From NCBI GenBank assembly GCA_016213435.1, contig JACRAL010000004.1:1-64000 (forward strand): DNA of 64,000 nucleotides, read 5' to 3'. Shown one piece after another: positions 35,806-45,733 of the stretch; positions within the stretch are counted from its first letter, which is position 1; every line of letters starts with the position of its first letter. The translations under genes and the position numbers were made by a program. Below the pieces are notes generated by a model. That model was not told the DNA's origin. It saw only the letters and a program-made list of their open reading frames with translations, and ran no database searches. The DNA comes from Bacteroidota bacterium (GTDB taxonomy: Bacteria; Bacteroidota; Bacteroidia; Palsa-948).

Positions 35806-37665
35806 TTAAAAAATGGATGGATCAAATTTTGGCTCAAATACTTCCACTTGTAAGTCATCAACGAAAATTTTTCCTTTGCCGTTATTCCAAATATACACAC
35901 TCAAAGGATCATTTTTACTTCGGACTGCCATAGGCGTGAGGTAGTCAAAAGTTATCCGGTTCCATTTGTTTATTTCAAGATTTAATTGATCGGTTCCGGT
36001 TCCTTTGTACTTATATGATTTTCCCTGATGGGTGAAAGTGGTTACAATACAAGCAGGATATTTTTTTGTATCCGAAACAGGATAGACCCAAACGCTCACT
36101 CTTATCCATGCATGGTATTTATCTGTTATTTCAGAATATTTTTTCTCAATAGCAGGACCAAATTCTGTAATGCTGTCGAAAACGTAAGAACTTTTGCCGG
36201 AATGAAAAATTTCTGTGTTTAATTTTTCTTTAGGCATTCCTTCGCTTTCTTCAAATCCGAGTTCCCATGTATGTGTTTTTGTGTAATCAGATTCATTCGT
36301 AAAATTTTCAATGCCGTTTGTTGGCCAATCCATATAAAGCAATTTTTCGTTATTGGGCGAGGCAGTGGTTTTCCCGAAAGTTGCCAGCCAGTATTTCCCG
36401 CTTGCCCTTGATGAAACTAAAATACCGTTTGCTGTTTGCCAGGATTGAAATAAATTCAGTGCAACAAGAAATAAAACAATACCAAACATGGAATATTTTA
36501 AAATGTTTCTTTTTGTGTTTATCTCCACAAAGAGATAGCCCATTGGAACAGAGAGTAAAATATAGGATGCAATGATCCCACGTTGACTGAAACAGTTTCC
36601 GTACCACCATACCGTCCAACTGGATACGATCCATAGGTTTATGAAAGTATATGCTATGACAGGCATAAAAATCTTTTTATTTCTTTTATATAAAAAGAAT
36701 AGTCCGGCAAAAGCAAAAAGGATAACAGGAGTGTAGATGAACCATCCGTTGCGGAAACTGAAAAGAAAATTAAATGTGTGCGGAGGAAACAAGTCCATTC
36801 CTTCGCCAGGGTTATAATAACTGTCGTACCAGAAACTTCCCGAATAGATTTTCCAGTAGCTTAGTTGAATAAAGCAGATCGCAATAAATATGCATGCAAA
36901 AAAAGTAACATGCATTCCTTTTTCTTTTAGCAACTGTAATTTTTCTTTTAATGTTTGTTTGTCATAAACGCCCCACAAAGCTGGAATGAGAAGGGAAATT
37001 ATTTCCGGTGGGCGGACGATTGTTGCTAATCCGCATGAGATCGCAAGCATGATAGCATGTTTCATTTTATGTGTTTCATGCCATTTTATGGTGAACCATA
37101 AAATAAATGTATAAAGCGTGAACAGAAAATTATGCGTCATGGCGCCTTGCCCATGAATAGAAGAATGAAGCGTATAATTTGTTCCGAGAACAATGATTAC
37201 AAGCAGCAGGGATGTGATTTTATCTTCGAAGAAATTTAATAAGACTTTTCGCAGCATGATTATCCCGATGAAAGAATAGATCATACATCCGCTCCATATG
37301 GCGTATTGATAAGGTTCCGAAAACCCATCTGCAGGAAATCCTGTTATTAAGGCAATCAGATATCCGATAAAAAAGAAAGGAGCATAAAGTATGGATAGTC
37401 CTATTCCGTAACGCATGATGAAATTACCTGTTGGCGCCATGTTTGCCTGGTAAAAGGTGCCCGTGTTGTGGTATTTGGCAATGATACTGTCCACTACTGA
37501 AAAATCTTTTAGCCCCAGATCATGATAGATGAATGTCATCGGCAGGTACAAATAATATCCGAACACATCCCAGCTTAGAATGTTGATTGGAAAATGAGTC
37601 AGCCCGATGAATAAGAGAGCTGCACAGAGCAGGAAGATGATTATTCTGGATGAAAAAGGAAGCAT
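35806..37665 (-). CDS. Large multi-pass membrane protein (GT-C-like paralog C)
   Basis: NILSWDVFGYYLYLPMTFIYHDLGLKDFSVVD; C-terminal VYIWNNGKGKIFVDDLQVEVFEP. Confidence 0.75.
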   Translation of the reverse strand: MLPFSSRIIIFLLCAALLFIGLTHFPINILSWDVFGYYLYLPMTFIYHDLGLKDFSVVDSIIAKYHNTGTFYQANMAPTGNFIMRYGIGLSILYAPFFFIGYLIALITGFPADGFSEPYQYAIWSGCMIYSFIGIIMLRKVLLNFFEDKITSLLLVIIVLGTNYTLHSSIHGQGAMTHNFLFTLYTFILWFTIKWHETHKMKHAIMLAISCGLATIVRPPEIISLLIPALWGVYDKQTLKEKLQLLKEKGMHVTFFACIFIAICFIQLSYWKIYSGSFWYDSYYNPGEGMDLFPPHTFNFLFSFRNGWFIYTPVILFAFAGLFFLYKRNKKIFMPVIAYTFINLWIVSSWTVWWYGNCFSQRGIIASYILLSVPMGYLFVEINTKRNILKYSMFGIVLFLVALNLFQSWQTANGILVSSRASGKYWLATFGKTTASPNNEKLLYMDWPTNGIENFTNESDYTKTHTWELGFEESEGMPKEKLNTEIFHSGKSSYVFDSITEFGPAIEKKYSEITDKYHAWIRVSVWVYPVSDTKKYPACIVTTFTHQGKSYKYKGTGTDQLNLEINKWNRITFDYLTPMAVRSKNDPLSVYIWNNGKGKIFVDDLQVEVFEPKFDPSIF

Positions 37666-37703
37666 TTTTTTATGGCATTAACTTGAATAGGTATTTTTTC
37701 TGT

Positions 37704-39227
37704 TTATAGTGGAATATTCCCATGCTTCTTCTTCGGCAGTTTATCCACCTTGTTTTCCAGCATTTTGAAAGCAGAAATTAATTTCGCACGCGTGTCCGAA
37801 GGTTGTATCACTTCATCTACATATCCTCTCTCAGCAGCTCGGTAGGGATTTGCAAAATGCTCAATGTATTCCTCTTCTTTCTTCTTGAGGTCTTTTTCGC
37901 CTTTAAAAATAATTTCTACTGCACCTTTGGCTCCCATCACCGCAATTTCAGCGCTGGGCCAGGCATAATTCATATCTGCACCAATATGCTTGGAATTCAT
38001 CACATCATAAGCACCGCCATACGCTTTGCGTGTGATCACTGTAACTCTCGGCACAGTTGCTTCGCAGAAAGCATATAAAAGTTTTGCTCCGTTGGAAATG
38101 ATGGCATTCCATTCCTGATCGGTGCCGGGTAAAAATCCCGGAACATCTTCAAAAACCAAAAGTGGAATGTTGAACGAATCACAGAAACGTACAAAACGTG
38201 CTGCTTTTTGGGAAGAGTGGATATCTAAAACTCCTGCAAGGAAAGCCGGCTGGTTTGCCACAATGCCGATGCTTTTTTCTGCCAAACGTGCGAAGCCAAC
38301 CACGATATTTTCCGCAAAGTTTTTGTGCACTTCAAAAAAAGAACTTGCATCCACTGTTCCATTGATCACATCGCGCATGTCGTAGGGCTGGTTGGGATTT
38401 TCGGGAATAATGGAATTGAGTTCTAGACGTACTTCATCCCCAGCCCGGGGAGCATAAGGAATTGCCGGAACTTCGTCTTCGCAATTCTGGGGTATATAAC
38501 TCAATAATTTTTTGATGTAATTGATACATTCGATTTCATTCGCACAGGAAAAATGTGTTACTCCCGATTTTGTGGAATGCGTGGATGCACCTCCTAATTC
38601 TTCAGAAGTAACTTCTTCGTGTGTAACTGTTTTTACTACGTTTGGCCCGGTGACAAACATATAAGAAGTGTTTTCCACCATCAAAATAAAATCGGTAATT
38701 GCAGGAGAATAAACCGCTCCGCCTGCGCAAGGTCCCATCACGGCAGATATCTGCGGAATAACTCCGGAGGCACGTGTATTACGATAAAAAATATCGGCAT
38801 ATCCTCCGAGCGAAACAACTCCTTCCTGAATACGTGCACCGCCACTGTCATTCAATCCAATTATAGGCGCACCATTATTCATTGCCAGGTCCATCACTCT
38901 GCATATTTTTTCTGCATGTACCTCGGAAAGCGAACCCCCAAACACTGTAAAATCTTGTGCGAAAACATACACCAATCTTCCGTGTACCGTTCCGTATCCT
39001 GTGACTACGCCATCACCAAGGTATTTTTCTTTCTCCAAACCAAATTCTACCGAACGGTGCGTAACAAACATTCCTATCTCTTCAAAACTTCCTTCGTCCA
39101 GCAGAAAATGAATGCGTTCGCGCGCAGTAAGTTTTCCTTTCTTGTGCTGGCTTTCAATTCTTTTTTCGCCACCGCCAAGATGGGCTTCTTTAATTTTTTC
39201 TTCGAGTTCTTTGAGTTTCTTTTTCAC
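37704..39227 (-). CDS. Acyl-CoA (propionyl/methylmalonyl-type) carboxylase beta subunit
   Basis: [48 protein letters not shown]-like end KHGNIPL. Confidence 0.95.
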   Translation of the reverse strand: MKKKLKELEEKIKEAHLGGGEKRIESQHKKGKLTARERIHFLLDEGSFEEIGMFVTHRSVEFGLEKEKYLGDGVVTGYGTVHGRLVYVFAQDFTVFGGSLSEVHAEKICRVMDLAMNNGAPIIGLNDSGGARIQEGVVSLGGYADIFYRNTRASGVIPQISAVMGPCAGGAVYSPAITDFILMVENTSYMFVTGPNVVKTVTHEEVTSEELGGASTHSTKSGVTHFSCANEIECINYIKKLLSYIPQNCEDEVPAIPYAPRAGDEVRLELNSIIPENPNQPYDMRDVINGTVDASSFFEVHKNFAENIVVGFARLAEKSIGIVANQPAFLAGVLDIHSSQKAARFVRFCDSFNIPLLVFEDVPGFLPGTDQEWNAIISNGAKLLYAFCEATVPRVTVITRKAYGGAYDVMNSKHIGADMNYAWPSAEIAVMGAKGAVEIIFKGEKDLKKKEEEYIEHFANPYRAAERGYVDEVIQPSDTRAKLISAFKMLENKVDKLPKKKHGNIPL

Positions 39228-39338
39228 AGGAGAAGTATTAAACAGGAAACAAACCTACAAAAATAATCGGTGGATAACTCAACCTTCTCAGATCAGTCGC
39301 CACTCCCGAGATATTCTGTTATCTTCGCGCTCCTTTTT

Positions 39339-41282
39339 ATGGTATCAATAAACGAAATATCAGTTCACTTTGGCGGTCGCACACTGTTTGAGGAAATATC
39401 TTTCCTGATAAACAAGCAGGATCGCATTGGTCTTGCCGGAAGAAATGGTGCAGGAAAATCTACCTTACTGAAAATTATAGCAGGAGAGCAAACTCCTGAT
39501 AGCGGTGAAGTAACTAAGCCAAACACCTGCACCATCGGCTATCTGCCTCAGGATATGACGCATCAACCGGGCAAAACGGTTTTTGATGAAACGGCTTCAG
39601 CATTTACAGAAGTGCAGGCACTGGAGAAAAAGATCGCACAGGTGAACGAGCAGATCGCCACTCGCACTGACTATGAGTCGGATGAGTACATGCAGCTGAT
39701 TCACGACATGCACGATTATGGCGAGCGCATGAATCACCTCGGAGGTTATTCTCTCCACGCAGATATTGAATCTACTTTATTAGGACTTGGTTTTGAACGC
39801 AGCGATTTCACCCGTAACACCGAAGATTTCAGCGGTGGATGGCGCATGCGCATTGAACTTGCAAAACTTCTTTTACGAAAACCTGATCTGCTTTTACTCG
39901 ATGAGCCAACGAATCACCTCGATATTGAATCCATTCAGTGGCTGGAAGATTTTTTGAAAAATTATTTTGGAGCGGTGTTAATGGTTTCACACGATAAAGC
40001 GTTTCTGGATAATATCACTACGCGCACCATTGAAATTACAATGGGAAGAATTTACGATTACAAATCAAATTATTCCAAATATCTGCTGCTGAGAAAAGAA
40101 AGAAAAGAATCTCAGATAGCAGCCGCAAAAAATCAGCAAAAGTATATTGACAAAACAAAAGTGCTCATCAATAAGTTTCGCGCGAAGAAGGACAAAGCGG
40201 CCTTTGCTCAGTCACTGATAAAAAAATTAGATAAACTGGAAGTGGTGGAAGTAGATGAAGAAGATACCAGCAGTTTGAAATTTAAATTTCCTCCGGCTCC
40301 GCGCTCCAGCCGGTTGGTGGTGATAGCAGAAGATGCAAAAAAACAATATGGAGATAATCTGATCTTCTCTCATGTGAATTTCAGAATTGACCGGGGCGAT
40401 CGTGTTGCGTTTGTAGGAAGGAACGGAGAGGGAAAATCCACGATGAGTAGAATAATTGTCGGAGAAGAAAAATGTGAAGGTGTGCTCAGAGTGGGCGAAT
40501 CAGTGGATGTTGGCTACTACGCACAGAACCAGGCAGAGATATTAAATGGGAAACTAACTGTTCTTGAAACGATTGACGAAGTGGCAAAAGGCGACAGCCG
40601 GAAAAATGTGCGCGCCATCCTCGGTTCTTTTCTTTTCAGCGGAGATGATGTTTTTAAACAAGTACAAGTATTGAGCGGTGGAGAAAAAGGACGATTGGCA
40701 ATGTGTAAGTTGTTGCTTCAGCCACACAGCTTGCTCGTCCTCGATGAACCTACGAACCACCTTGACATGCGCTCGAAAGACGTGTTGAAAACTGCGTTGC
40801 AGCAATATGACGGAACACTTATTCTTGTTTCGCATGATAGGGATTTCCTGCAAGGGTTGACCAACCGCGTTTTTGAATTCAGACATGGAAATGTGAAACA
40901 ACATGCGGGAGATATAAATGAATATCTAAGGGACCGCAAAGTAGGATCGTTCAGGCAAATTGAAACGGAAGTACCAAGCCTCAAGTCACAAGTCACAAGC
41001 GAGCAGCCAGCAACCAGTAGCCAGGAGCAAGTGGCCAGAGAAGAAAATAAACAGAAAGAAAAAGACCTCAAGCACTTCCAACACCAAATTGCGAGAACTG
41101 AAAAACAGATTGAGAAATTCGAGTCAGAGATAAAAGCAATTGACGAAAAACTATCCAACCCCGAACTATACCAACAAACGGTCAGCGACAAAGATTTTTT
41201 CTCCAACTATGAAAAGCTAAAAAAGCAACTGGAAGAAGAAATGAAAAAGTGGGAAGAACTTCAGAGTAAATTGCCTGTTTAA
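39339..41282 (+). CDS. ABC-F family ATP-binding cassette protein
   Basis: Two Walker A/ABC signatures (GRNGAGKSTLL, GRNGEGKSTM, LSGGEKGRL, LDEPTNHLD). Start moved to ATG at 39339; TATCTTCG promoter-like box at 39320-39327 lies inside the over-extended ORF. Confidence 0.94.
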   Translation: MVSINEISVHFGGRTLFEEISFLINKQDRIGLAGRNGAGKSTLLKIIAGEQTPDSGEVTKPNTCTIGYLPQDMTHQPGKTVFDETASAFTEVQALEKKIAQVNEQIATRTDYESDEYMQLIHDMHDYGERMNHLGGYSLHADIESTLLGLGFERSDFTRNTEDFSGGWRMRIELAKLLLRKPDLLLLDEPTNHLDIESIQWLEDFLKNYFGAVLMVSHDKAFLDNITTRTIEITMGRIYDYKSNYSKYLLLRKERKESQIAAAKNQQKYIDKTKVLINKFRAKKDKAAFAQSLIKKLDKLEVVEVDEEDTSSLKFKFPPAPRSSRLVVIAEDAKKQYGDNLIFSHVNFRIDRGDRVAFVGRNGEGKSTMSRIIVGEEKCEGVLRVGESVDVGYYAQNQAEILNGKLTVLETIDEVAKGDSRKNVRAILGSFLFSGDDVFKQVQVLSGGEKGRLAMCKLLLQPHSLLVLDEPTNHLDMRSKDVLKTALQQYDGTLILVSHDRDFLQGLTNRVFEFRHGNVKQHAGDINEYLRDRKVGSFRQIETEVPSLKSQVTSEQPATSSQEQVAREENKQKEKDLKHFQHQIARTEKQIEKFESEIKAIDEKLSNPELYQQTVSDKDFFSNYEKLKKQLEEEMKKWEELQSKLPV

Positions 41283-42448
41283 ACTAATTTCTGGTACGAC
41301 TGCCACCAACGGTCCGGAATCTCTTCGCGTGTTGCCGCTTCGTAATCTTTGTATGAGCAGGGGACAAGGCAGTGCCGTTCGAACTTTAATTTTTTCTGTG
41401 CAGGATAGGGAACCTCCATCCACCAGCGGTCGGAGCGTTTCGATTTATAAAACACAATTTCATTTTTGTGATCTTTGATGGAAACGCGGTATTTCAAATA
41501 GTCCGATTTTTTTCTAAATGGAAAATCCTGAAAGCGCTTGTAATAGCCTTCTATGAAATACCAAATCATTTGCGCCACAAGATGCGCAGTTTGTCCGCGC
41601 TTGTCTTTTTTTGGATTTATCTCAAAAAATCCGATGGCAGCAAGCTTGTCGCTGAGACCGGCATAGCGTGTGATCTGGCAAGCTTCTTCCCCATAAAATC
41701 CATTTGGTGAAGCATTTCCGTTTCCGGGTGCATCGCTCATGCGTATGGAGGAAATATCAAAGGAGAGAAGGTCGGCACTGCGCACAATGGGTTCCACTTC
41801 TTCCATTTCGCTGCGCACGTTTCCTAAACGGTACGCATCAAAATAAAGTTTATGAAAAAGGTCAATTTCTTTTTGAGGGACAAAATAGGTCTGATAACCG
41901 ATATTGCTGTAATTGAAAAGTATGTTCGGCTGGTGAAGAATTATTTTCCCGAGATAGGCGGAAGAATTAAATTCAGAATCCGGACCGCCAATATCAAATT
42001 TTGCGTCCACATCCACCAGATTGATGGTTGGTTCAATTTTATCAAATGCTTTGTACATCGGAAAAGTGAGGTCCTGTCCTCCTCCAATCACGATGGGAAT
42101 AATTTTATTTTTTATCAGCTCGTGACAAACGGAGGTGAGCGCAAAACAAGAATCCTTTACTGTATGTCCTTGCCTGATATTGCCTAGGTCAGCAATTTTT
42201 GGTTTATAACTTCCTTTGAAAAGATTGTACAAATACGGACGAACTGCATCTGCTGCTCCACCGCATCCTTCATTGTTTACTGCGCGCCTTTCTTCTTCCA
42301 CTCCGATTATAGCAAGATGAACTCCTTTCAATTCCGGAAATGGTTTTCCAAGAACAAACTTCCGGATAGAGGTGCCCAGTGTGTTTTCAGGATACTCGTT
42401 GGTTCCATCTATATCAATAGGAACAAAAAATTGTGCGATGTCTTCCAC
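41279..42448 (-). CDS. Arginase/formimidoylglutamase family protein
   Basis: IIPIVIGGGQDLTFPMYKAF, VDVDAKFD, SFDISSIRMSDAPG. Confidence 0.85.
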   Translation of the reverse strand: MEDIAQFFVPIDIDGTNEYPENTLGTSIRKFVLGKPFPELKGVHLAIIGVEEERRAVNNEGCGGAADAVRPYLYNLFKGSYKPKIADLGNIRQGHTVKDSCFALTSVCHELIKNKIIPIVIGGGQDLTFPMYKAFDKIEPTINLVDVDAKFDIGGPDSEFNSSAYLGKIILHQPNILFNYSNIGYQTYFVPQKEIDLFHKLYFDAYRLGNVRSEMEEVEPIVRSADLLSFDISSIRMSDAPGNGNASPNGFYGEEACQITRYAGLSDKLAAIGFFEINPKKDKRGQTAHLVAQMIWYFIEGYYKRFQDFPFRKKSDYLKYRVSIKDHKNEIVFYKSKRSDRWWMEVPYPAQKKLKFERHCLVPCSYKDYEAATREEIPDRWWQSYQKLV

Positions 42449-42655
42449 AGGAAAAGTTTAAAGTTTGAAATCTAAAATTGAATACAAAAATAAGTTGCTC
42501 TTAGTTTCAAAAGAAGCGAAGCAATCACAGTTATCAACAGAGTTTTGAAAAGTCGATCCCCTCAGAAAAAACCCATTTCAGAAAATCAATTGTAAATCAC
42601 TATTTTATTGTTAAATATATTCTATTATTGCCATAATGTAATTTATTCGTCAGAC

Positions 42656-42934
42656 ATGGGGAAAAAGTTAAACTGCTGGGAGTTCAAAAAATGGGGTCGC
42701 ATGCTCAGTGGAAATAAAGTTCGTGAATTGGGATTGTGCCCTGTAATAACGGCTGTAGAATTCAATGGAAAAAACGGTGGCAAGAACGGAGGAAGAATTT
42801 GCTGGCAGGTTGCAGGAACCTTTTGCGGAGGAATAGTACAAGGAACTTACGCAGAAAAACAAAGCTCCTGTCTGAAGTGTGATTTTGCCATGAAAGTATT
42901 TGATGAAGAAGGGAGAAAACTGAAATTTTTGTAA
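42656..42934 (+). CDS. Small Cys-rich protein (two-CW-domain-like)
   Basis: MGKKLNCWEFKKWGRM...GRICWQVAGTFC...SSCLKCDF; start at 42656. Confidence 0.6.
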   Translation: MGKKLNCWEFKKWGRMLSGNKVRELGLCPVITAVEFNGKNGGKNGGRICWQVAGTFCGGIVQGTYAEKQSSCLKCDFAMKVFDEEGRKLKFL

Positions 42935-42941
42935 CAAACAA

Positions 42942-45554
42942 TTATTTTTTCTTGCCTGCAAATTTTCTCTTCGCTTTTACAATTTTCAATTTTGAAGTTT
43001 TGAAACTATCTACCGGCTTCTTGTTGCTCAGTGATCGCTTCGGACTTGTGACTTCTGGCTTCTTACTTTTAACTTTTGACTTGCCTTCTTTCTTTGCCTT
43101 TTTAAATCCTGCAATTACTAAGCATTCCTCCAATTCAAGTTCTACCGGCTCTTTTCCTGCAGGAATTCTAAAAAACTTTTTACCTGCTTGAATGGAAGGT
43201 TTTTTCCATCTGTCGTACACCACTTTTACGCGTCTGTCTTCCTGCCAAGATTTAATATGTTTGGCAGCATCTTTTTCCATCTTCACTTTTATAAGTGGAA
43301 TTGCTTCGTTTATAGTAATGAGAAACGGATCGTATTGCTTTGGAAGAGGCGCATTGGTATTTTCGTATTTCAAATAATTGCCAAACATTCCTTTTGCAGC
43401 AACAATATCTTTTCCTTCATATTGGCCGATTACCCTTGGCAAGCGAGGTCCTTTCATGAATTCTATTATCCGCTCCAAACTTACAGTGTATGGGTCTTCG
43501 GTTTTCGGAAGTGAAGTATAAGCGTTCTTATGTTTTATGTAAGGGCCAAATCTTCCGATGCTGATAATGAGATCATCGCCCTCGTATTGTCCAAGATTGC
43601 GCGGAAGTTTGAAAAGATCAAGCGCTTCTTCCAGTGTGATGGTATCGATGCGTTGTCCGGGACGGAGCGAAGCATATTTTTGTTTTTCTTTATCGTCCTG
43701 AAGACCAATCTGCGCCATCGGACCAAATCGCCCTACGCGTACCAGCACATCTCTTCCCGTCTTGGAATCCTTTCCTAGAATACGTTCGCCCGATGCTCTT
43801 TCGGAATCTTCAGTGGTGGATTCTACAGTTTTATGAAAAGGAACGTAAAATTCCTTCAGCATGTCTTTCCACGACATTTTTCCTTCGGCAATTTCATCAA
43901 ACTCTTTTTCTACATGTGCGGTAAAATTATAATCCATGATCTGGGGAAAATATTTTTCCAGAAAATCATTTACCACAATGCCGATGTCTGTAGGATATAA
44001 CTTCCCTTTTTCTGCTCCGGTAATTTCAGTTTTAACCTCAGATTTTATTTCAGAACCTTTAAGCAGAAGCACGTTGTATTTTCTTTCTTTTCCTTCTCGA
44101 ATTTCCTTGTCAACATATAATCGCTTGATGATGGTGGAAATGGTTGGCGCATACGTAGAAGGTCTTCCAATCCCAAGCGACTCCAGTTTTTTTACTAAGC
44201 TTGCTTCGGTGAAACGGGCTGGAGGAAGTGTAAAACGTTGTGTCGCAGAAATTTCCTGCATGTCTATTTCTTGTCCAATTGTTACAGCAGGAAGAATTCC
44301 TTCTGTATCCTCTTCTTCCTCATCGGTTCCTTCCATATATACTTTCAGAAATCCGTCAAATAAAATAATTTCTCCAAGTGCAAGAAAGGCATCGTTAGTT
44401 TTGTTCTGAGAAATAGTAATAACAGTTTTTTCAAGTTCTGCATCTGCCATTTGCGATGCAACGGTTCTTTTCCAGATGAGTTCGTATAATTTTCGTTCGC
44501 GGTCATCTTCTGCTTCGATCGTTCGGTTATTTAAAAAGGTAGGACGAATTGCTTCGTGTGCTTCCTGTGCGTTGGCAGATTTTGTAGTGTACTGTCTTTT
44601 CTTCCAGTATCCGTCACCGAACATTCTTTGAATTTCATTTTTTGCAGCATTAAGTGCAAATCCTGAAAGATTTACCGAATCGGTACGCATGTAAGTTATC
44701 TTTCCCGCTTCGTATAAACTTTGAGCAACACGCATGGTGTTGGTAACGGAAAAACCAAGTTTGCGGCTTGCTTCCTGCTGCAAGGTTGAAGTTGTGAACG
44801 GAGCTGCAGGAGTTCTTCTGGATGGTTTTTTCTCTATATTTTTTATAGAAAAATTTGCGCCATTCAATTTATTCAACAGATCATTTGCTTCTTGTTCCGA
44901 TTTTAATTTTGAGGAAAGATCTGCCTTCAGAGTAGTTAACTTTCCCTGAGTATCTTTTACAGTAAAGATTCCGGATACCTTATAATAGGATGTGATTTCA
45001 AAAGCATTTATCTCTCTTTCTCGCTCCACCAACAATCGGACAGAAACAGACTGAACTCTTCCTGCAGATAAAGAAGGCTTTACTTTTTTCCAGAGAATAG
45101 GAGAAAGTTCATATCCTACAAGGCGATCCAACACCCTGCGTGCCTGTTGGGCATCTACTAAATGCCTGTCAATGCTGCGCGGATTGGCAAACGCTTCCTG
45201 TATAGCCGTTTTTGTAATCTCGTGATAAACAATGCGTCTGATTTTTTTCTCATTCAGATCAAGCGCCTCCAGCAAATGCCAGGCAATGGCTTCTCCTTCA
45301 CGGTCCTCGTCCGTTGCGAGCCATACTATTTCAGAATCTTTTGCAAGTTTCTTCAACTCGCTTACAACTTGTTTTTTTTCCGGAGATATAATGTAAACCG
45401 GCTCGAAACCTTTTTTAACGTCCACGCCCATTTCTTTCTTGGGAAGATCGCGGATATGACCTATGCTCGATTTTACGATATATTCATCGCCCAGGAACTT
45501 CCCAATGGTTTTTGCTTTGGCCGGAGACTCAACGATTACGAGATTTTTTGCCAT
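42942..45554 (-). CDS. topA: DNA topoisomerase I
   Basis: LVIVESPAKAKTIGKFLG, ITYMRTDSVNLS, Lys-rich C-terminus. Confidence 0.97.
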   Translation of the reverse strand: MAKNLVIVESPAKAKTIGKFLGDEYIVKSSIGHIRDLPKKEMGVDVKKGFEPVYIISPEKKQVVSELKKLAKDSEIVWLATDEDREGEAIAWHLLEALDLNEKKIRRIVYHEITKTAIQEAFANPRSIDRHLVDAQQARRVLDRLVGYELSPILWKKVKPSLSAGRVQSVSVRLLVEREREINAFEITSYYKVSGIFTVKDTQGKLTTLKADLSSKLKSEQEANDLLNKLNGANFSIKNIEKKPSRRTPAAPFTTSTLQQEASRKLGFSVTNTMRVAQSLYEAGKITYMRTDSVNLSGFALNAAKNEIQRMFGDGYWKKRQYTTKSANAQEAHEAIRPTFLNNRTIEAEDDRERKLYELIWKRTVASQMADAELEKTVITISQNKTNDAFLALGEIILFDGFLKVYMEGTDEEEEDTEGILPAVTIGQEIDMQEISATQRFTLPPARFTEASLVKKLESLGIGRPSTYAPTISTIIKRLYVDKEIREGKERKYNVLLLKGSEIKSEVKTEITGAEKGKLYPTDIGIVVNDFLEKYFPQIMDYNFTAHVEKEFDEIAEGKMSWKDMLKEFYVPFHKTVESTTEDSERASGERILGKDSKTGRDVLVRVGRFGPMAQIGLQDDKEKQKYASLRPGQRIDTITLEEALDLFKLPRNLGQYEGDDLIISIGRFGPYIKHKNAYTSLPKTEDPYTVSLERIIEFMKGPRLPRVIGQYEGKDIVAAKGMFGNYLKYENTNAPLPKQYDPFLITINEAIPLIKVKMEKDAAKHIKSWQEDRRVKVVYDRWKKPSIQAGKKFFRIPAGKEPVELELEECLVIAGFKKAKKEGKSKVKSKKPEVTSPKRSLSNKKPVDSFKTSKLKIVKAKRKFAGKKK

Positions 45555-45733
45555 AAATTTTCAAAAATCAAATTACAATAAACAATTCCCATTTCAAATT
45601 ATGAGATGCACAAAAACAAAATTTGGTTGCAAAGGAAAACATTTTTTTTGTACGAAAAATATTTTTAATTTTTTCAGAACCAATTTCTGCTATGAAAAAC
45701 GGTAGAAAAAATAATTTTTAAAAGTGTCAGAAA

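Noticed and set aside
38121-38150. CCGGGtaaaaatCCCGG palindrome in the carboxylase gene
   Set aside because: It encodes [13 protein letters not shown], a conserved carboxyltransferase motif; the symmetry follows from codon choice.
42668-42961. 97-aa minus-strand ORF opposite the small Cys-rich gene
   Set aside because: The plus-strand product has coherent Cys/Trp motifs and a plausible start; the minus ORF has none.
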